64,000 nt of DNA, taken from Campylobacter concisus (GTDB taxonomy: Bacteria; Campylobacterota; Campylobacteria; Campylobacterales; Campylobacteraceae). How positions within the stretch are numbered: the stretch's first letter is position 1; every line of letters begins with the position of its first letter. The translations under genes and the position numbers were made by a program. Shown piece after piece: positions 9,118-17,728 of the stretch. Where the stretch lies: the NCBI RefSeq assembly GCF_003048835.2, contig NZ_CP060705.1:1674001-1738000 (forward strand), given 5' to 3'. The notes under the pieces are model-generated. The model worked only from the letters and a program-made list of their open reading frames with translations. It was not told the DNA's origin and did no database searches.

Positions 9118-9221
9118 GTGATGTTTGAGCCAGATTTAGCGTTTTGTAGTGAGAAATTTTGGCGAAGTTTTGAGATAAATTTTTGCTTCTCTTTGTTTAG
9201 AGCGCTAAAGCAACAAATATT

Positions 9222-9276
9222 ATGCAGTCAAATTTTAATCAAGGCTAGGAATTTAGCCTGCCATGCTAAATTTTAA
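9222..9276. repeat. Palindromic module B, copy 1
   Basis: GCAGTCAAATTTTAATCAAG followed by the hairpin AGGCTA-GGAATT-TAGCCT and then CATGCTAAATTTTA. Closely similar to copy 2 at 9475-9529. Its right end merges into module A copy 2. Confidence 0.65.
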
Positions 9277-9318
9277 GATCAAGCTAGACGCACAAAGTCT
9301 AACGTGATGTTAAAATTT
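9268..9318. repeat. Palindromic module A, copy 2
   Basis: Outer stem AAATTTTAA / TTAAAATTT (9 bp perfect), middle ATCA / TGAT, inner stem TAGAC / GTCTA. About 51 bp, able to form one long interrupted hairpin or cruciform. Confidence 0.7.
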
Positions 9319-9378
9319 AAACGTTTTGGCAAAGATTTTTTGTTTAGTCAAGGCGAAATTTTGTTTTTTTGCCGAGTT

Positions 9379-9428
9379 AAATTTTAAGATTAGATTAGAT
9401 ACAAAAATCTAATGTAACGTTAAAATTT
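9379..9428. repeat. Palindromic module A, copy 3
   Basis: Same outer stem AAATTTTAA / TTAAAATTT as copy 2, inner stem TTAGAT / ATCTAA. The inner stem differs from copies 1 and 2 at both partner positions, so pairing is kept. Confidence 0.7.
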
Positions 9429-9474
9429 AGAAAAAGCATTTTGGCGAAGAATTTTGAGATGAATTTAAATGTTG

Positions 9475-9529
9475 TGCAGCTAAATTTTAATCAAGACTAG
9501 GCATTTAGCCTGTCGATGATTAAAATTTA
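9475..9529. repeat. Palindromic module B, copy 2
   Basis: Perfect 13-bp arms TAAATTTTAATCA (9481-9493) and TGATTAAAATTTA (9517-9529) enclose a second hairpin with GAC/GTC and AGGC/GCCT pairs. Lies 53 bp before the trpS start codon and could influence its transcription. Confidence 0.7.
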
Positions 9530-9581
9530 CAAACTCATTTAAAGGCGCTCAAAAAACGAAGCCAAAATTTGAAAGGATAAG

Positions 9582-10547
9582 ATGAGAGTATTAACCGGCC
9601 TCCAACCAAGCGGAAAGCTGCATTTAGGCAACTATTTTGCCTCGATAAAGCAGATGGTTGATATGCAAGAAAAAAACGAGATGTTTATGTTTATAGCAAA
9701 CTACCACGCGATGACCAGTCTTAGCGAGGCAAAGGCGCTAAAGCAGAACACTTTTGACGCTGCGTGCGCATTTTTAGCACTTGGGATCGACCCAAATAAG
9801 AGCATTTTTTGGGTACAAAGCGACGTTAAAGACGTGCTTGAGCTTTACTGGGTACTAAGCCAGCATACGCCTATGGGCCTACTTGAGCGCGCGCACAGCT
9901 ACAAAGACAAGGTCGCAAAGGGCCTTAGCTCGCACCACGGACTCTTTAGCTATCCGGTTTTGATGGCGGCTGATATCTTGCTTTATAACGCGCAGGTCGT
10001 GCCTGTGGGCAAGGACCAGATCCAGCACGTAGAGATCGCACGTGATATTGCTATCAAATTTAACAACGAACATGGCGAGATTTTCACTCTACCTGAAGCA
10101 AAGATCGATGAAAACGTCGCTACCGTGCCTGGCACAAACGGCGAAAAGATGAGCAAAAGCTACGGCAATACGATTGATATCTTCGCAGACGCCAAGACGC
10201 TTAAAAAGCAAATTTCTAGCATCGTAACTGATGGCACACCGCTTGAAGAGCCAAAGCAGTGGCAAAACTGCAACGTCTATAATATCGCAAAGCTTTTCTT
10301 AGACGAGAACGGACAGCGCGACTTGCAGGCTAGATATGAGCGAGGCGGTGAGGGTCACGGACACTTTAAAGCCTATCTAAACGAGCTTGTTTGGGACTAT
10401 TTTAAAGATGCAAGAGAGAAATTTGAGCACTATCAAAATAATCCTGACGAGGTGGCTAAAATTTTAGATCTAGGCGCTAAAAAAGCTCAAAATATAGCTC
10501 ACGAAACGATAGAAAAAGTGCGTGAAGCAGTTGGAATTTACAGATAA
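9582..10547 (+). CDS. trpS: Tryptophanyl-tRNA synthetase
   Basis: Class I aminoacyl-tRNA synthetase charging tRNA-Trp. 321 aa, a typical bacterial length. Class I signatures are PSGKLHLGNY (HIGH equivalent, residues 9-18) and EKMSKSYGN (KMSKS). Also AADILLYNAQVVPVGKDQIQHVE, typical of TrpRS. Start ATG has GAAAGGATAAG upstream. Lies behind the repeat array and heads a run with a CopD-like gene, serS and pflB. Confidence 0.97.
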   Translation: MRVLTGLQPSGKLHLGNYFASIKQMVDMQEKNEMFMFIANYHAMTSLSEAKALKQNTFDAACAFLALGIDPNKSIFWVQSDVKDVLELYWVLSQHTPMGLLERAHSYKDKVAKGLSSHHGLFSYPVLMAADILLYNAQVVPVGKDQIQHVEIARDIAIKFNNEHGEIFTLPEAKIDENVATVPGTNGEKMSKSYGNTIDIFADAKTLKKQISSIVTDGTPLEEPKQWQNCNVYNIAKLFLDENGQRDLQARYERGGEGHGHFKAYLNELVWDYFKDAREKFEHYQNNPDEVAKILDLGAKKAQNIAHETIEKVREAVGIYR

Positions 10548-10555
10548 GGAAAAAA

Positions 10556-10996
10556 ATGCAAAATTTATATCCCTACGCGCAGATAGTCCATCTTTTTTGT
10601 GCGATCATATTTGTTGGCTACCTATTTTTTGATGTGATCATATTAAGAGCGGCGAGCAAAAAGCTGCCACCAGAGCTTGCGCAAAAGGCAAAGCAAGCCA
10701 TCGGCTCGGTAGCTGTTAGGATCATGCCTATTTGTCTGCTACTTTTAGTTTTAACTGGTGGCATAATGATGAGTAACTGGGTTGGCAGCAAGGCTGGAGG
10801 CTACTTTGAGACAAATTTACAGATCGCTTTTATGATCAAATTTTTCTTAGCGATGGTGATCGTGGCTGCGGTTATAGTAAATTTAAGCTGCAAATTTATA
10901 TTTAAGCGCCCTAGCCCACTTGGCGACATCCACCCTATCGCACTTACGCTTGCGGTGCTAATCGTTCTGCTTGCAAAAGTTATGTTTATGGTTTAA
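10556..10996 (+). CDS. Four-helix membrane protein, CopD-like
   Basis: 146 aa with four predicted membrane helices (about 5-28, 48-68, 86-108, 122-143). Histidines near the start ([20 protein letters not shown]) and in helix 4 ([15 protein letters not shown]) and the GGIMMSNW turn resemble the CopD/DUF2269-like helical bundle family, some members of which handle copper or haem. That match is from pattern only. AAGGA overlaps the trpS stop; 10 bp separate it from serS. Confidence 0.65.
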   Translation: MQNLYPYAQIVHLFCAIIFVGYLFFDVIILRAASKKLPPELAQKAKQAIGSVAVRIMPICLLLLVLTGGIMMSNWVGSKAGGYFETNLQIAFMIKFFLAMVIVAAVIVNLSCKFIFKRPSPLGDIHPIALTLAVLIVLLAKVMFMV

Positions 10997-11006
10997 GGAG
11001 AGGATA

Positions 11007-12251
11007 ATGATAAATTTAAAACTACTTGAGACAAACTACGATGAATTCGTAAAAAAACTAGAGGGCAAAAACGTTAAAGCTAGCTTACTAGACGAGCTTT
11101 TGCACACTTTTAACGAGCTAAAGCAAAAACGCAAAGCGCTTGAAAATTTCCAAGCGATCCAAAACGCAAAGAGCAAAGAGCTTGGCGTAAAAGCAAGAGC
11201 CGGCGAGGATGTGAGCGAGCTTAAAAATGAGCTAAATTTAAACAAAGCTGCCCTTGCTGACGCTGACGAGATCGTTAAAAAATGCGAAGAAAAGCTTGAG
11301 CAAATTTCATTTAGCGTGCCAAATATCACTGACGATGATGTGCCATTTGGCAAAGATGAGGACGATAACGTCTGCATAAAAACGGTGCTAGAGCCAACTA
11401 AATTTGACTTTACGCCAAAGGAGCACTGGGAGCTAGGCGAGAGCCTTGGCTGGCTTGACTTTGAAAGAGGCGCAAAACTCTCAGGATCTCGCTTTACCGT
11501 GCTTCGCGGCATGGGAGCAAGGCTTAGTAGAGCGCTTGTTAATTACATGATCGACTTTAACAGCGCGCGTGGCTTTGAGCTTGTAAATGTCCCTTATCTA
11601 GTAAGCTCAAACACGCTTTTTGGCACCGGTCAGCTGCCTAAATTTGAAGAGGATCTTTACAAAGTGCGCGACGAGGACCTCTACCTTATCCCAACTAGCG
11701 AAGTGCCTGTGACAAATTTATACAATGACACCATTATTGAAGCCGAGCAGTTACCTATAAAGATGACTTGCTACTCGGCATGCTTTCGCCAAGAGGCAGG
11801 TTCAGCAGGACGTGACACGAGAGGCATGATCCGTCAGCACCAGTTTGAAAAGGTCGAGCTTGTAAGCATCACAACGCCCGATCAAAGCGAGGGCGTGCTT
11901 GCTGAAATGGTAGCGTGCGCGAGCGACCTACTAACTAGCCTTGGGCTGCCTCATCGCCACATGCTACTTTGCAGCGGCGATCTAGGCTTTAGCGCCGCAA
12001 AGACGATAGACCTTGAGGTTTGGCTACCAGGTCAAGGAAAATACCGCGAGATCAGCTCTATCTCTAATACTCGTGATTTTCAAGCAAGAAGAGCGAAAAT
12101 TCGCTTTAAAGATGGCAAGAAAAATATGCTTGTAAATACCCTAAATGGCTCAAGCTTGGCAGTTGGCAGGACGCTAATAGCAATAATGGAAAACTACCAA
12201 AAGGCTGATGGCACTATCGAAATTCCAGAAGTTCTTAAAAGGTATATGTAG
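11007..12251 (+). CDS. serS: Seryl-tRNA synthetase
   Basis: Class II synthetase, 414 aa from the ATG at 11007 preceded by AAGGAGAGG; an in-frame start at 10971 lies inside the previous gene. N-terminal long coiled-coil arm (about 25-105, rich in Lys/Glu/Leu) that binds the long variable arm of tRNA-Ser, then motif 2 ([21 protein letters not shown]) and motif 3 ([17 protein letters not shown]). Its final TAG shares the G with the GTG start of the next gene. Confidence 0.97.
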   Translation: MINLKLLETNYDEFVKKLEGKNVKASLLDELLHTFNELKQKRKALENFQAIQNAKSKELGVKARAGEDVSELKNELNLNKAALADADEIVKKCEEKLEQISFSVPNITDDDVPFGKDEDDNVCIKTVLEPTKFDFTPKEHWELGESLGWLDFERGAKLSGSRFTVLRGMGARLSRALVNYMIDFNSARGFELVNVPYLVSSNTLFGTGQLPKFEEDLYKVRDEDLYLIPTSEVPVTNLYNDTIIEAEQLPIKMTCYSACFRQEAGSAGRDTRGMIRQHQFEKVELVSITTPDQSEGVLAEMVACASDLLTSLGLPHRHMLLCSGDLGFSAAKTIDLEVWLPGQGKYREISSISNTRDFQARRAKIRFKDGKKNMLVNTLNGSSLAVGRTLIAIMENYQKADGTIEIPEVLKRYM

Positions 12252-14617
12252 TGGCTGATGACGAGGTTGTAGTTCTAAAACCACCTGGCGAGCAAGCAGA
12301 GCAAGCGCCTGAGGAGGCAAAAGCCGAGGCCGCTGAAGAGATCGTCTCGCTTGAGAGCATCGCAAGTGATGGCGTGCTGCAAGATGAGAGCATCCCAGAG
12401 CCAATACCAGTAAAAAAGAGCAAGAAAAAGCTCTTTATCATCATCGGTGCGGCCGCTTTGGTGCTTGTCATCTTGATATCTGTTTTGTTAATTGTTTTGC
12501 TAAAAAAAGATAAAAAAGAGGAGATAGACACTACAGCTATCGTAAAAAATATAGAAAACAACTACCAAACGCAAAATTTTGGCGCTTCAAAGATCGATGA
12601 GATGATAAACAAGGCAAACCAGCTTTATGAGCGCGGCAATAAATTTGAAGCGTTAAAAATTTATGAAAACATAGCTGTTTATAACCAATCTCTCTCAAAC
12701 TACAACCTCGGCGTTTCGCAGATGAAACAAGAAAAATGTGACGAGGCGATCATCTCCTTTAACAAAGCGATAACTGACCGAGAAAATACCGCAGTGAGCG
12801 CCATAAACGCCGCTGTTTGCTCACTTGAGCTAAATAACACTAAAAATTTCAACTACTACATAGGGCTTGCAGACTCCTTTTTGCAGTATGAAAACAGCTC
12901 GCCACTTTACAGCTACTACTATGCGCTGGTTAATTATTACAAAGGTAATTACTACGAGGCGTTGCAAGCACTCTCTCACCCTAGCACAGATGACTACAAG
13001 GGCGAGTATGCCTACTTGAGTGCTAAAATTTTATCGCTTTTTGGAGATGACGAGAGAGCCATAGCAAAGCTAGAAGGGCAAAAGGCCTTTAAGGCTGACT
13101 TTACGCTAGCACAGCTCTACGCAAGGCTTGGCAAATACGACAAGGCAAGGGACTATTTAACAAGGGCTTCTAAAAATACGCCAAATATCGATCTTATCAA
13201 GATGACTGAGGCGCTAATCGATCTAAAGACTGCTGATTATGGCGACGCGGCGGCATTTATCAAAGATGTTTATGACTACAACGCCTCGATGCCAAGCAAA
13301 ATTTACAAGATAAAGACCATACTAAAGCCAGATCTCTTTGACGTCAGCCTAGCTCAGGCGCACTTTAGCGACGATATATTTTTTGACAGAACAAGGCGCT
13401 ACGAGACGCTATTTTACTTTGCGCCTTACAAGGTTTTTGACGCAAAACAGAGCATCGAGCAGATAAGAAAGGGCGGAGTTAGCGTCTTTTTAGACGATAC
13501 CTCAGCGGCAAATGACTACCTTAGCCAAAGTGCCGCCGCCTCAAAGGTCAATGCAAAACTTAGTGAAGCCATCGCAAAGGCACTTAACTACCGATTAAAA
13601 GAGGCAAACAAGGACTTTGAAGAGCTTGCCAAAGCCTATCCAAACCACTCGATCTTGCAGTATAACCTGGCTCTAAGCTACGCTCAGCTTGGGAATTTTA
13701 GCCTTGCAGCAAAGCACTTTATAGCAAGCTATCATCAAGATGTAAATAACCATCTTTCAGGCATCTTTGGCGCGATCTGTATGGATATAAATAGAAATTT
13801 AAATCCAAAACTAGTTGAGGAAATCGGCGAAAATTTAGAAAACGACAAAAGCCTAAAGCCTGTAAATTTATATGCCTCGCTTTTAAGCCTAGTTAGTGGC
13901 AACCAAAGCGCGATGATAAGGTGGCTTGAAGAGCCAAAAGAACCTACGACGCTAAATTTAGCCTTTGATATCATCACCGCTAAAATTTCAAACAACGATG
14001 AGATAATGTCAAAAAAAGCTGATGAGCTCATGAAAATCTTGCCAAACGACATCATCGCAAATATCTTAAATTTCATCTCTAAAAACAAAGATCAAAACAT
14101 CAAAGAGTACGCAAAAGCGATACAAATTTACTTTAATGATAAAAATCTCGACTCAAATGCCTTTTATCACGGCGCCGACATCATCAAAAAGCAATACATC
14201 AAGCTACTTCAGATCTCAGGCTTGCTAACAAGGGAGCGCGATAGGCTAAGAGCCCAGCTAAAGAGTGCGCCAAAGAATATAAATTTGATCCAAACTCTAG
14301 CCTATGTGGATATCTTTACAAATGACTTCGACGAGAGCTATAAGCTTTATAATGAGGTCATAGACGAGTTTAAGATAAATGACGCTGGGACGCTATTTTT
14401 GGCCTCTGTGGCAGCCACTGGAGCTAACAAAATAACAAATGCGATCGCACTTTTGGAGCTTACAAAGCTAAATGATCCAAGCGCTGTTGAAAACAGAGCC
14501 GCCCTTGGCTTTATGTATCAGCAAATCGATAACATAAAAGCAGCACTTATACAATACAGCAAAGTAGGAAACGTAGGATATAACAACGAATTTTATGATT
14601 TTATGATAGATAACTAA
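12251..14617 (+). CDS. pflB: Membrane-anchored TPR protein, PflB-like flagellar motor scaffold
   Basis: 788 aa starting at a GTG that overlaps the serS stop by one base. Acidic cytoplasmic N-terminus (1-55), one membrane helix at about 61-85 (LFIIIGAAALVLVILISVLLIVLL), then a periplasmic region rich in tetratricopeptide-like helical repeats (for example ANQLYERGNKFEALKIYENIA, LAQLYARLGKYDKARDYLTRA, LAYVDIFTNDFDESYKLYNEV). In C. jejuni a protein of this design encoded behind serS is PflB, part of the flagellar motor disk that places stator units. Topology and TPRs are seen; the PflB name rests on synteny and architecture. Confidence 0.72.
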   Translation: MADDEVVVLKPPGEQAEQAPEEAKAEAAEEIVSLESIASDGVLQDESIPEPIPVKKSKKKLFIIIGAAALVLVILISVLLIVLLKKDKKEEIDTTAIVKNIENNYQTQNFGASKIDEMINKANQLYERGNKFEALKIYENIAVYNQSLSNYNLGVSQMKQEKCDEAIISFNKAITDRENTAVSAINAAVCSLELNNTKNFNYYIGLADSFLQYENSSPLYSYYYALVNYYKGNYYEALQALSHPSTDDYKGEYAYLSAKILSLFGDDERAIAKLEGQKAFKADFTLAQLYARLGKYDKARDYLTRASKNTPNIDLIKMTEALIDLKTADYGDAAAFIKDVYDYNASMPSKIYKIKTILKPDLFDVSLAQAHFSDDIFFDRTRRYETLFYFAPYKVFDAKQSIEQIRKGGVSVFLDDTSAANDYLSQSAAASKVNAKLSEAIAKALNYRLKEANKDFEELAKAYPNHSILQYNLALSYAQLGNFSLAAKHFIASYHQDVNNHLSGIFGAICMDINRNLNPKLVEEIGENLENDKSLKPVNLYASLLSLVSGNQSAMIRWLEEPKEPTTLNLAFDIITAKISNNDEIMSKKADELMKILPNDIIANILNFISKNKDQNIKEYAKAIQIYFNDKNLDSNAFYHGADIIKKQYIKLLQISGLLTRERDRLRAQLKSAPKNINLIQTLAYVDIFTNDFDESYKLYNEVIDEFKINDAGTLFLASVAATGANKITNAIALLELTKLNDPSAVENRAALGFMYQQIDNIKAALIQYSKVGNVGYNNEFYDFMIDN

Positions 14618-14619
14618 AG

Positions 14620-14675
14620 AAATTTAAAGCTAGGAGCTTGAATTTAGCCTCTAACTTTAGATAAAAACGGCTCTA
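14620..14675 (+). terminator. Hairpins between pflB and the DUF2920 gene
   Basis: AAGCT-AGG-AGCTT flanked by AAATTT/GAATTT at 14620-14645, and a second, longer pairing of AATTTAGCC with GGCTCTAAATTT up to about 14675. The genes converge here, so the structures can end transcripts from both sides. Confidence 0.5.
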
Positions 14676-14678
14676 AAT

Positions 14679-15932
14679 TTAAATATTAGTAACCTCAAGC
14701 CTTATCTTATCTGAGACTTCACTAAATTTATAAAGCAAATCGCCGCATTTATACTCTATGCATCTTTCATTGATCTCATCTTTTTTATCTTTTTTAGACA
14801 AGATTTTCTTCATAACGTCAGGAAGCTCTCTTTGCAAAAGCAGTTTATAAGACATCCCCATGCCGTGATTTAGAGACTTTATAAATTTGCCATCGACCTC
14901 GCTCTCATCTTTTATCATATGAAGTGTTGCGTCAAATTTAAGCTTTTTAAGAGCCTCGTAAAGCTCGGTTTTATCCTTTGCTGGAGCTACATCTTTGTCA
15001 TAAATGCAGTGATAGCTAACATAAACTGGCTTTTTATAGTTGCTTTGAACATTTAAATGATCTAAATTTAGGATGTTTCTTATCTCTTCTCTTGCATCAC
15101 TAAAATAATATGGTGATTTATCATCAAGAGTCCAATAAGTTTTATCACAGAAGTAAAGATTTAAATTTTCATATAAATTTCCAGTGCCACAGCCAAAAAA
15201 CCTAGTAAAATCAATCTCCTTGCCAAAACCAATAAGTTTCCATAAAAATATAGCATATGAGCTATTATCTATCACCCCATCAACTAGCCACGGAGCTATC
15301 TTAGCGCACATATGTGCCAGATATCCACCATGCGAACTACCTACCATTATCACTGGCAGATGTTCAAATTTGGCACTATTTATATATTTTTTTGTATAAA
15401 GAACGGCATTTAGCACATCCATTGCCTGCATAACGCCAAAATTTTGATATTCGTTTTTTGTCGGTAGCATAGTCATACTAATATCTAAACTAAAATCGTC
15501 TGGCAAGACCCCGCTCTCTTTTCGAATAGTGATCTCCTCACTAAGACTTTTAAGTAAAACAGAGGTTTTGTCGTAGTTATCAACTATTTTTAAATCAATA
15601 GGTAGAGTTATACCGATCTTTGCCAGTTCCTTTATTAGTATTGCACGGTCTAGATCATCAAGTCCGATTTTTGCTCCGATCTGTGGACGGTTGCCTATGC
15701 AGTGATAATCCACACTAATGCAAGCTACATCATAAGACTCTGCCATAGCTTGCATCAAGTGACTTCTATAGCCAGAGTCAGAGTCCTCTCCAAAACCAGA
15801 AATGATGACTAAAAGAGCTTTTGCCTCTTTAACATCGTCATAACAGGCATAAAAAGATAGAGAAGAGTCTCTTTTTATGCTAAGCTCCACATCATCACAA
15901 GATAAAATTTCATAGCTTCCATCAACTAGCAT
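14679..15932 (-). CDS. DUF2920 family protein with alpha/beta-hydrolase features
   Basis: 417 aa. N-terminal beta strands are followed by LLVIISGFGEDSDSGYRSHL and VACISVDYHCIGNRPQIGA, a wording typical of the Campylobacter DUF2920 family. A nucleophile elbow GSSHGG places Ser200 in a G-x-S-x-G context, with later His residues (HGMGMSYKLL) that could complete a triad. DUF2920 genes in C. jejuni cluster with flagellar glycosylation and motility accessory loci, but no activity is established. Here it stands alone, converging on pflB. SD AAGGAG precedes the ATG. Confidence 0.8.
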   Translation of the reverse strand: MLVDGSYEILSCDDVELSIKRDSSLSFYACYDDVKEAKALLVIISGFGEDSDSGYRSHLMQAMAESYDVACISVDYHCIGNRPQIGAKIGLDDLDRAILIKELAKIGITLPIDLKIVDNYDKTSVLLKSLSEEITIRKESGVLPDDFSLDISMTMLPTKNEYQNFGVMQAMDVLNAVLYTKKYINSAKFEHLPVIMVGSSHGGYLAHMCAKIAPWLVDGVIDNSSYAIFLWKLIGFGKEIDFTRFFGCGTGNLYENLNLYFCDKTYWTLDDKSPYYFSDAREEIRNILNLDHLNVQSNYKKPVYVSYHCIYDKDVAPAKDKTELYEALKKLKFDATLHMIKDESEVDGKFIKSLNHGMGMSYKLLLQRELPDVMKKILSKKDKKDEINERCIEYKCGDLLYKFSEVSDKIRLEVTNI

Positions 15933-15963
15933 CTTAACTCCTTTTAAATTTTGCTAAATTTCT

Positions 15964-16545
15964 CTACCTTTGTGAGACGTTATAAAAAAAGCTAACGATC
16001 TGTTTTGCTAGGCGCTCTTTGAAAAATGGCCAGATGTAGCTTGGCGAATAGACATTACCAGCTTGCATAAGCGAGATGTTTGTCGCTTTCTCACCGCCAT
16101 CTTTTGGGCGTACTAGCACACTTACTTGCATGTAGTAAGCGTAGCTGTTTGTGCTAAAGTCGTCATCATAATCATCATAACCAAATGGGAAAAACATCGA
16201 GTAGCCAAAGCCAAAACTTGGTCTGCCAAAGCCATATCCCATACCCATTGAAAATCTAGGATCTCTTTTGGTTGTCCTAGAAAAGCTTTGTACGTCGCCA
16301 AGGATGATGAAGTCGGCATTTTTGATGTTTGGCTCATTTCTAAAGCCAGCCTTTGCAAATTCGCTTAAAATTTCAGCATTTACATCTTGTCCAGTCGCGC
16401 TATTTTTAAAATTTACATAGACGCTTTTGTTTGCTTCACCAAGTGTAAAAAAGATCGGATCGCTCGTTTTTACCGAGATATTTGGCGTGCTACTAGCACA
16501 TCCGACAAAAAATAACGCCAGGACAAATAAAAATAAATTTCTCAT
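15964..16545 (-). CDS. Predicted lipoprotein, TraT-like
   Basis: 193 aa from the ATG at 16545 (GGAG five bases upstream; a GTG two codons earlier overlaps the SD). Type II signal MRNLFLFVLALFFVGC. The mature N-terminal half (VYVNFKNSATG, VNAEILSEFAKAGF, NADFIILGDVQSF) resembles the pattern of TraT-type outer-membrane lipoproteins. A central stretch around residues 100-135 is rich in Gly, Phe, Met and Asp. Last gene of the iron operon, where C. jejuni has a second thioredoxin-like gene. The TraT link is from reading only. Confidence 0.6.
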   Translation of the reverse strand: MRNLFLFVLALFFVGCASSTPNISVKTSDPIFFTLGEANKSVYVNFKNSATGQDVNAEILSEFAKAGFRNEPNIKNADFIILGDVQSFSRTTKRDPRFSMGMGYGFGRPSFGFGYSMFFPFGYDDYDDDFSTNSYAYYMQVSVLVRPKDGGEKATNISLMQAGNVYSPSYIWPFFKERLAKQIVSFFYNVSQR

Positions 16546-16553
16546 CTTCACTC

Positions 16554-17048
16554 CTATAAGAGCGATCTTATAGCACCTTCAAGCACACTTTTTGGTGTAA
16601 GACCGATAAATTTTGATCGCATCTTACCATCTTTATCAAAAAAATAGATAACTGGCACGCCCATAACGCCACCAACTGCCTTGCTGAAATAATCCACCGA
16701 GACCTTATCGCTTGTAGTTTTAAAGGTGATGTTGTGCTCCTTTAAAAGCTCTATATCTTTATCAAAGCCCTTGCTAGGTCCTAAAATACCTATAAATTCA
16801 ACATCTTTGCCGTATTGTTTTTGGAGTAAATTTAGATCAGGGATCGCAGCTTTACACACTCCGCAGTCCGTGCCAAAGAAAAAGAGCATATATGGCTTGT
16901 CGCCTATCTTTAGGCGCTTCTCAGTAGGAAAAAACTGCGTGTCGATGCCACTTGAGTCATTTAGTGTGATGTGGTGCTTCTCATACTGCTTGACGCAGCC
17001 CATAACTAGAGCTGCGACCAAGCACAAAAATAGAAATTTAAATTTCAT
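16554..17048 (-). CDS. Thioredoxin-fold lipoprotein (TlpA/ResA type)
   Basis: 164 aa. Lipobox LVMGC with Cys18, then a thioredoxin fold: YMLFFFGTDCGVCKAAIPDL with redox pair Cys62-Gly-Val-Cys65 and the cis-Pro loop GVPVIYFF. Membrane-attached periplasmic thiol reductase or oxidase. It corresponds in position to the thioredoxin genes (Cj1664-type) of the Campylobacter P19 iron operon and may reduce partner proteins or ferric/heme thiols there. Overlaps the ABC ATPase gene by 11 nt. Confidence 0.85.
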   Translation of the reverse strand: MKFKFLFLCLVAALVMGCVKQYEKHHITLNDSSGIDTQFFPTEKRLKIGDKPYMLFFFGTDCGVCKAAIPDLNLLQKQYGKDVEFIGILGPSKGFDKDIELLKEHNITFKTTSDKVSVDYFSKAVGGVMGVPVIYFFDKDGKMRSKFIGLTPKSVLEGAIRSLL

Positions 17049-17727
17049 TTGGCACCTTTGGATTTTCGATAGTGCGAATTTTCTCTAGCTTGCCGTGTCT
17101 TAGATATACGATCTTGTCGCCGTACTCGCCTAGATCTGGGTTGTGTGTGACTAGAAGTATCGTCTTGCCGTCTTTTCTTAGCTTGCAAAATAGATCAAGT
17201 ATGATCCTCTCATTTGCCTCGTCAAGGTTACCAGTTGGCTCATCTGCTATTAAAATTTCAGGGTCGTTTATGAGCGAGCGGGCGATACAAAGGCGTTGCT
17301 GCTCGCCGCCACTTAGCTGGCTTGGTCTGTGCGTGAGCCTGTGAGAAAGTCCTACTGCATCAAGCGCTCTTTTAGCGTCCTCTTCGTCCACTGAGCTGTG
17401 ATAATACTGCGCTATCATCACGTTTTCAAGGGCACTAAGATATGGCACGAGGTGAAACTGCTGGAAGATAAGGCCGATCTTTTCACGTCTAAATTTAAGT
17501 GTATCATCGGCATTTAGGTTGCTCGCATCATCGCCGCCAAGCATATAGACGCCGCTACTTGGAGTATCCATTAGAGAAAGGATATTTACAAGTGTGCTCT
17601 TACCGCTACCGCTTGGTCCCATGACGCTGACCCACTCGCCTTTTTTAACCTCAAAACTTATATCATCAAGTGCTTTTACATCGCCAAAAATTTTACAAAT
17701 ATTTTTAAGTTCTAGTGCATTTTGCAT
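17038..17727 (-). CDS. ABC transporter ATPase (MacB/LolD type) of the P19 iron operon
   Basis: 229 aa. Walker A GPSGSGKST (35-43), Q-loop LIFQQFHLVPYLSALENV, signature LSGGEQQR, Walker B LIADEPTGNLD and switch VTHNPDL. The FQQFHLVPYLSALENV wording places it with the FtsX-permease-linked ATPases. One base separates it from the upstream FtsX permease. With the two permeases it probably forms a mechanotransmission-type complex acting on periplasmic iron proteins (Cj1663 equivalent). Confidence 0.9.
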   Translation of the reverse strand: MQNALELKNICKIFGDVKALDDISFEVKKGEWVSVMGPSGSGKSTLVNILSLMDTPSSGVYMLGGDDASNLNADDTLKFRREKIGLIFQQFHLVPYLSALENVMIAQYYHSSVDEEDAKRALDAVGLSHRLTHRPSQLSGGEQQRLCIARSLINDPEILIADEPTGNLDEANERIILDLFCKLRKDGKTILLVTHNPDLGEYGDKIVYLRHGKLEKIRTIENPKVPNEI

Positions 17728-17728
17728 A

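Larger units (their letters stand above)
9037..9581. other. 545-bp non-coding region between aroK and trpS
   Basis: No credible gene; an open frame at 9037-9276 is TTG-started, overlaps palindromes and has no SD. The region is filled by a degenerate repeat array of palindromic modules (entries below). The trpS ribosome site GAAAGGATAAG lies at its end, and TTAAAAT near 9519-9525 could be the trpS -10 region. Confidence 0.8.

Noticed and set aside
9037..9276. 79-codon open frame after aroK
   Set aside because: TTG start inside a hairpin, no SD, and the sequence is made of palindromic repeats.
9071..9529. CRISPR array
   Set aside because: The repeats are palindromic, diverged and of unequal spacing; no cas genes are near.
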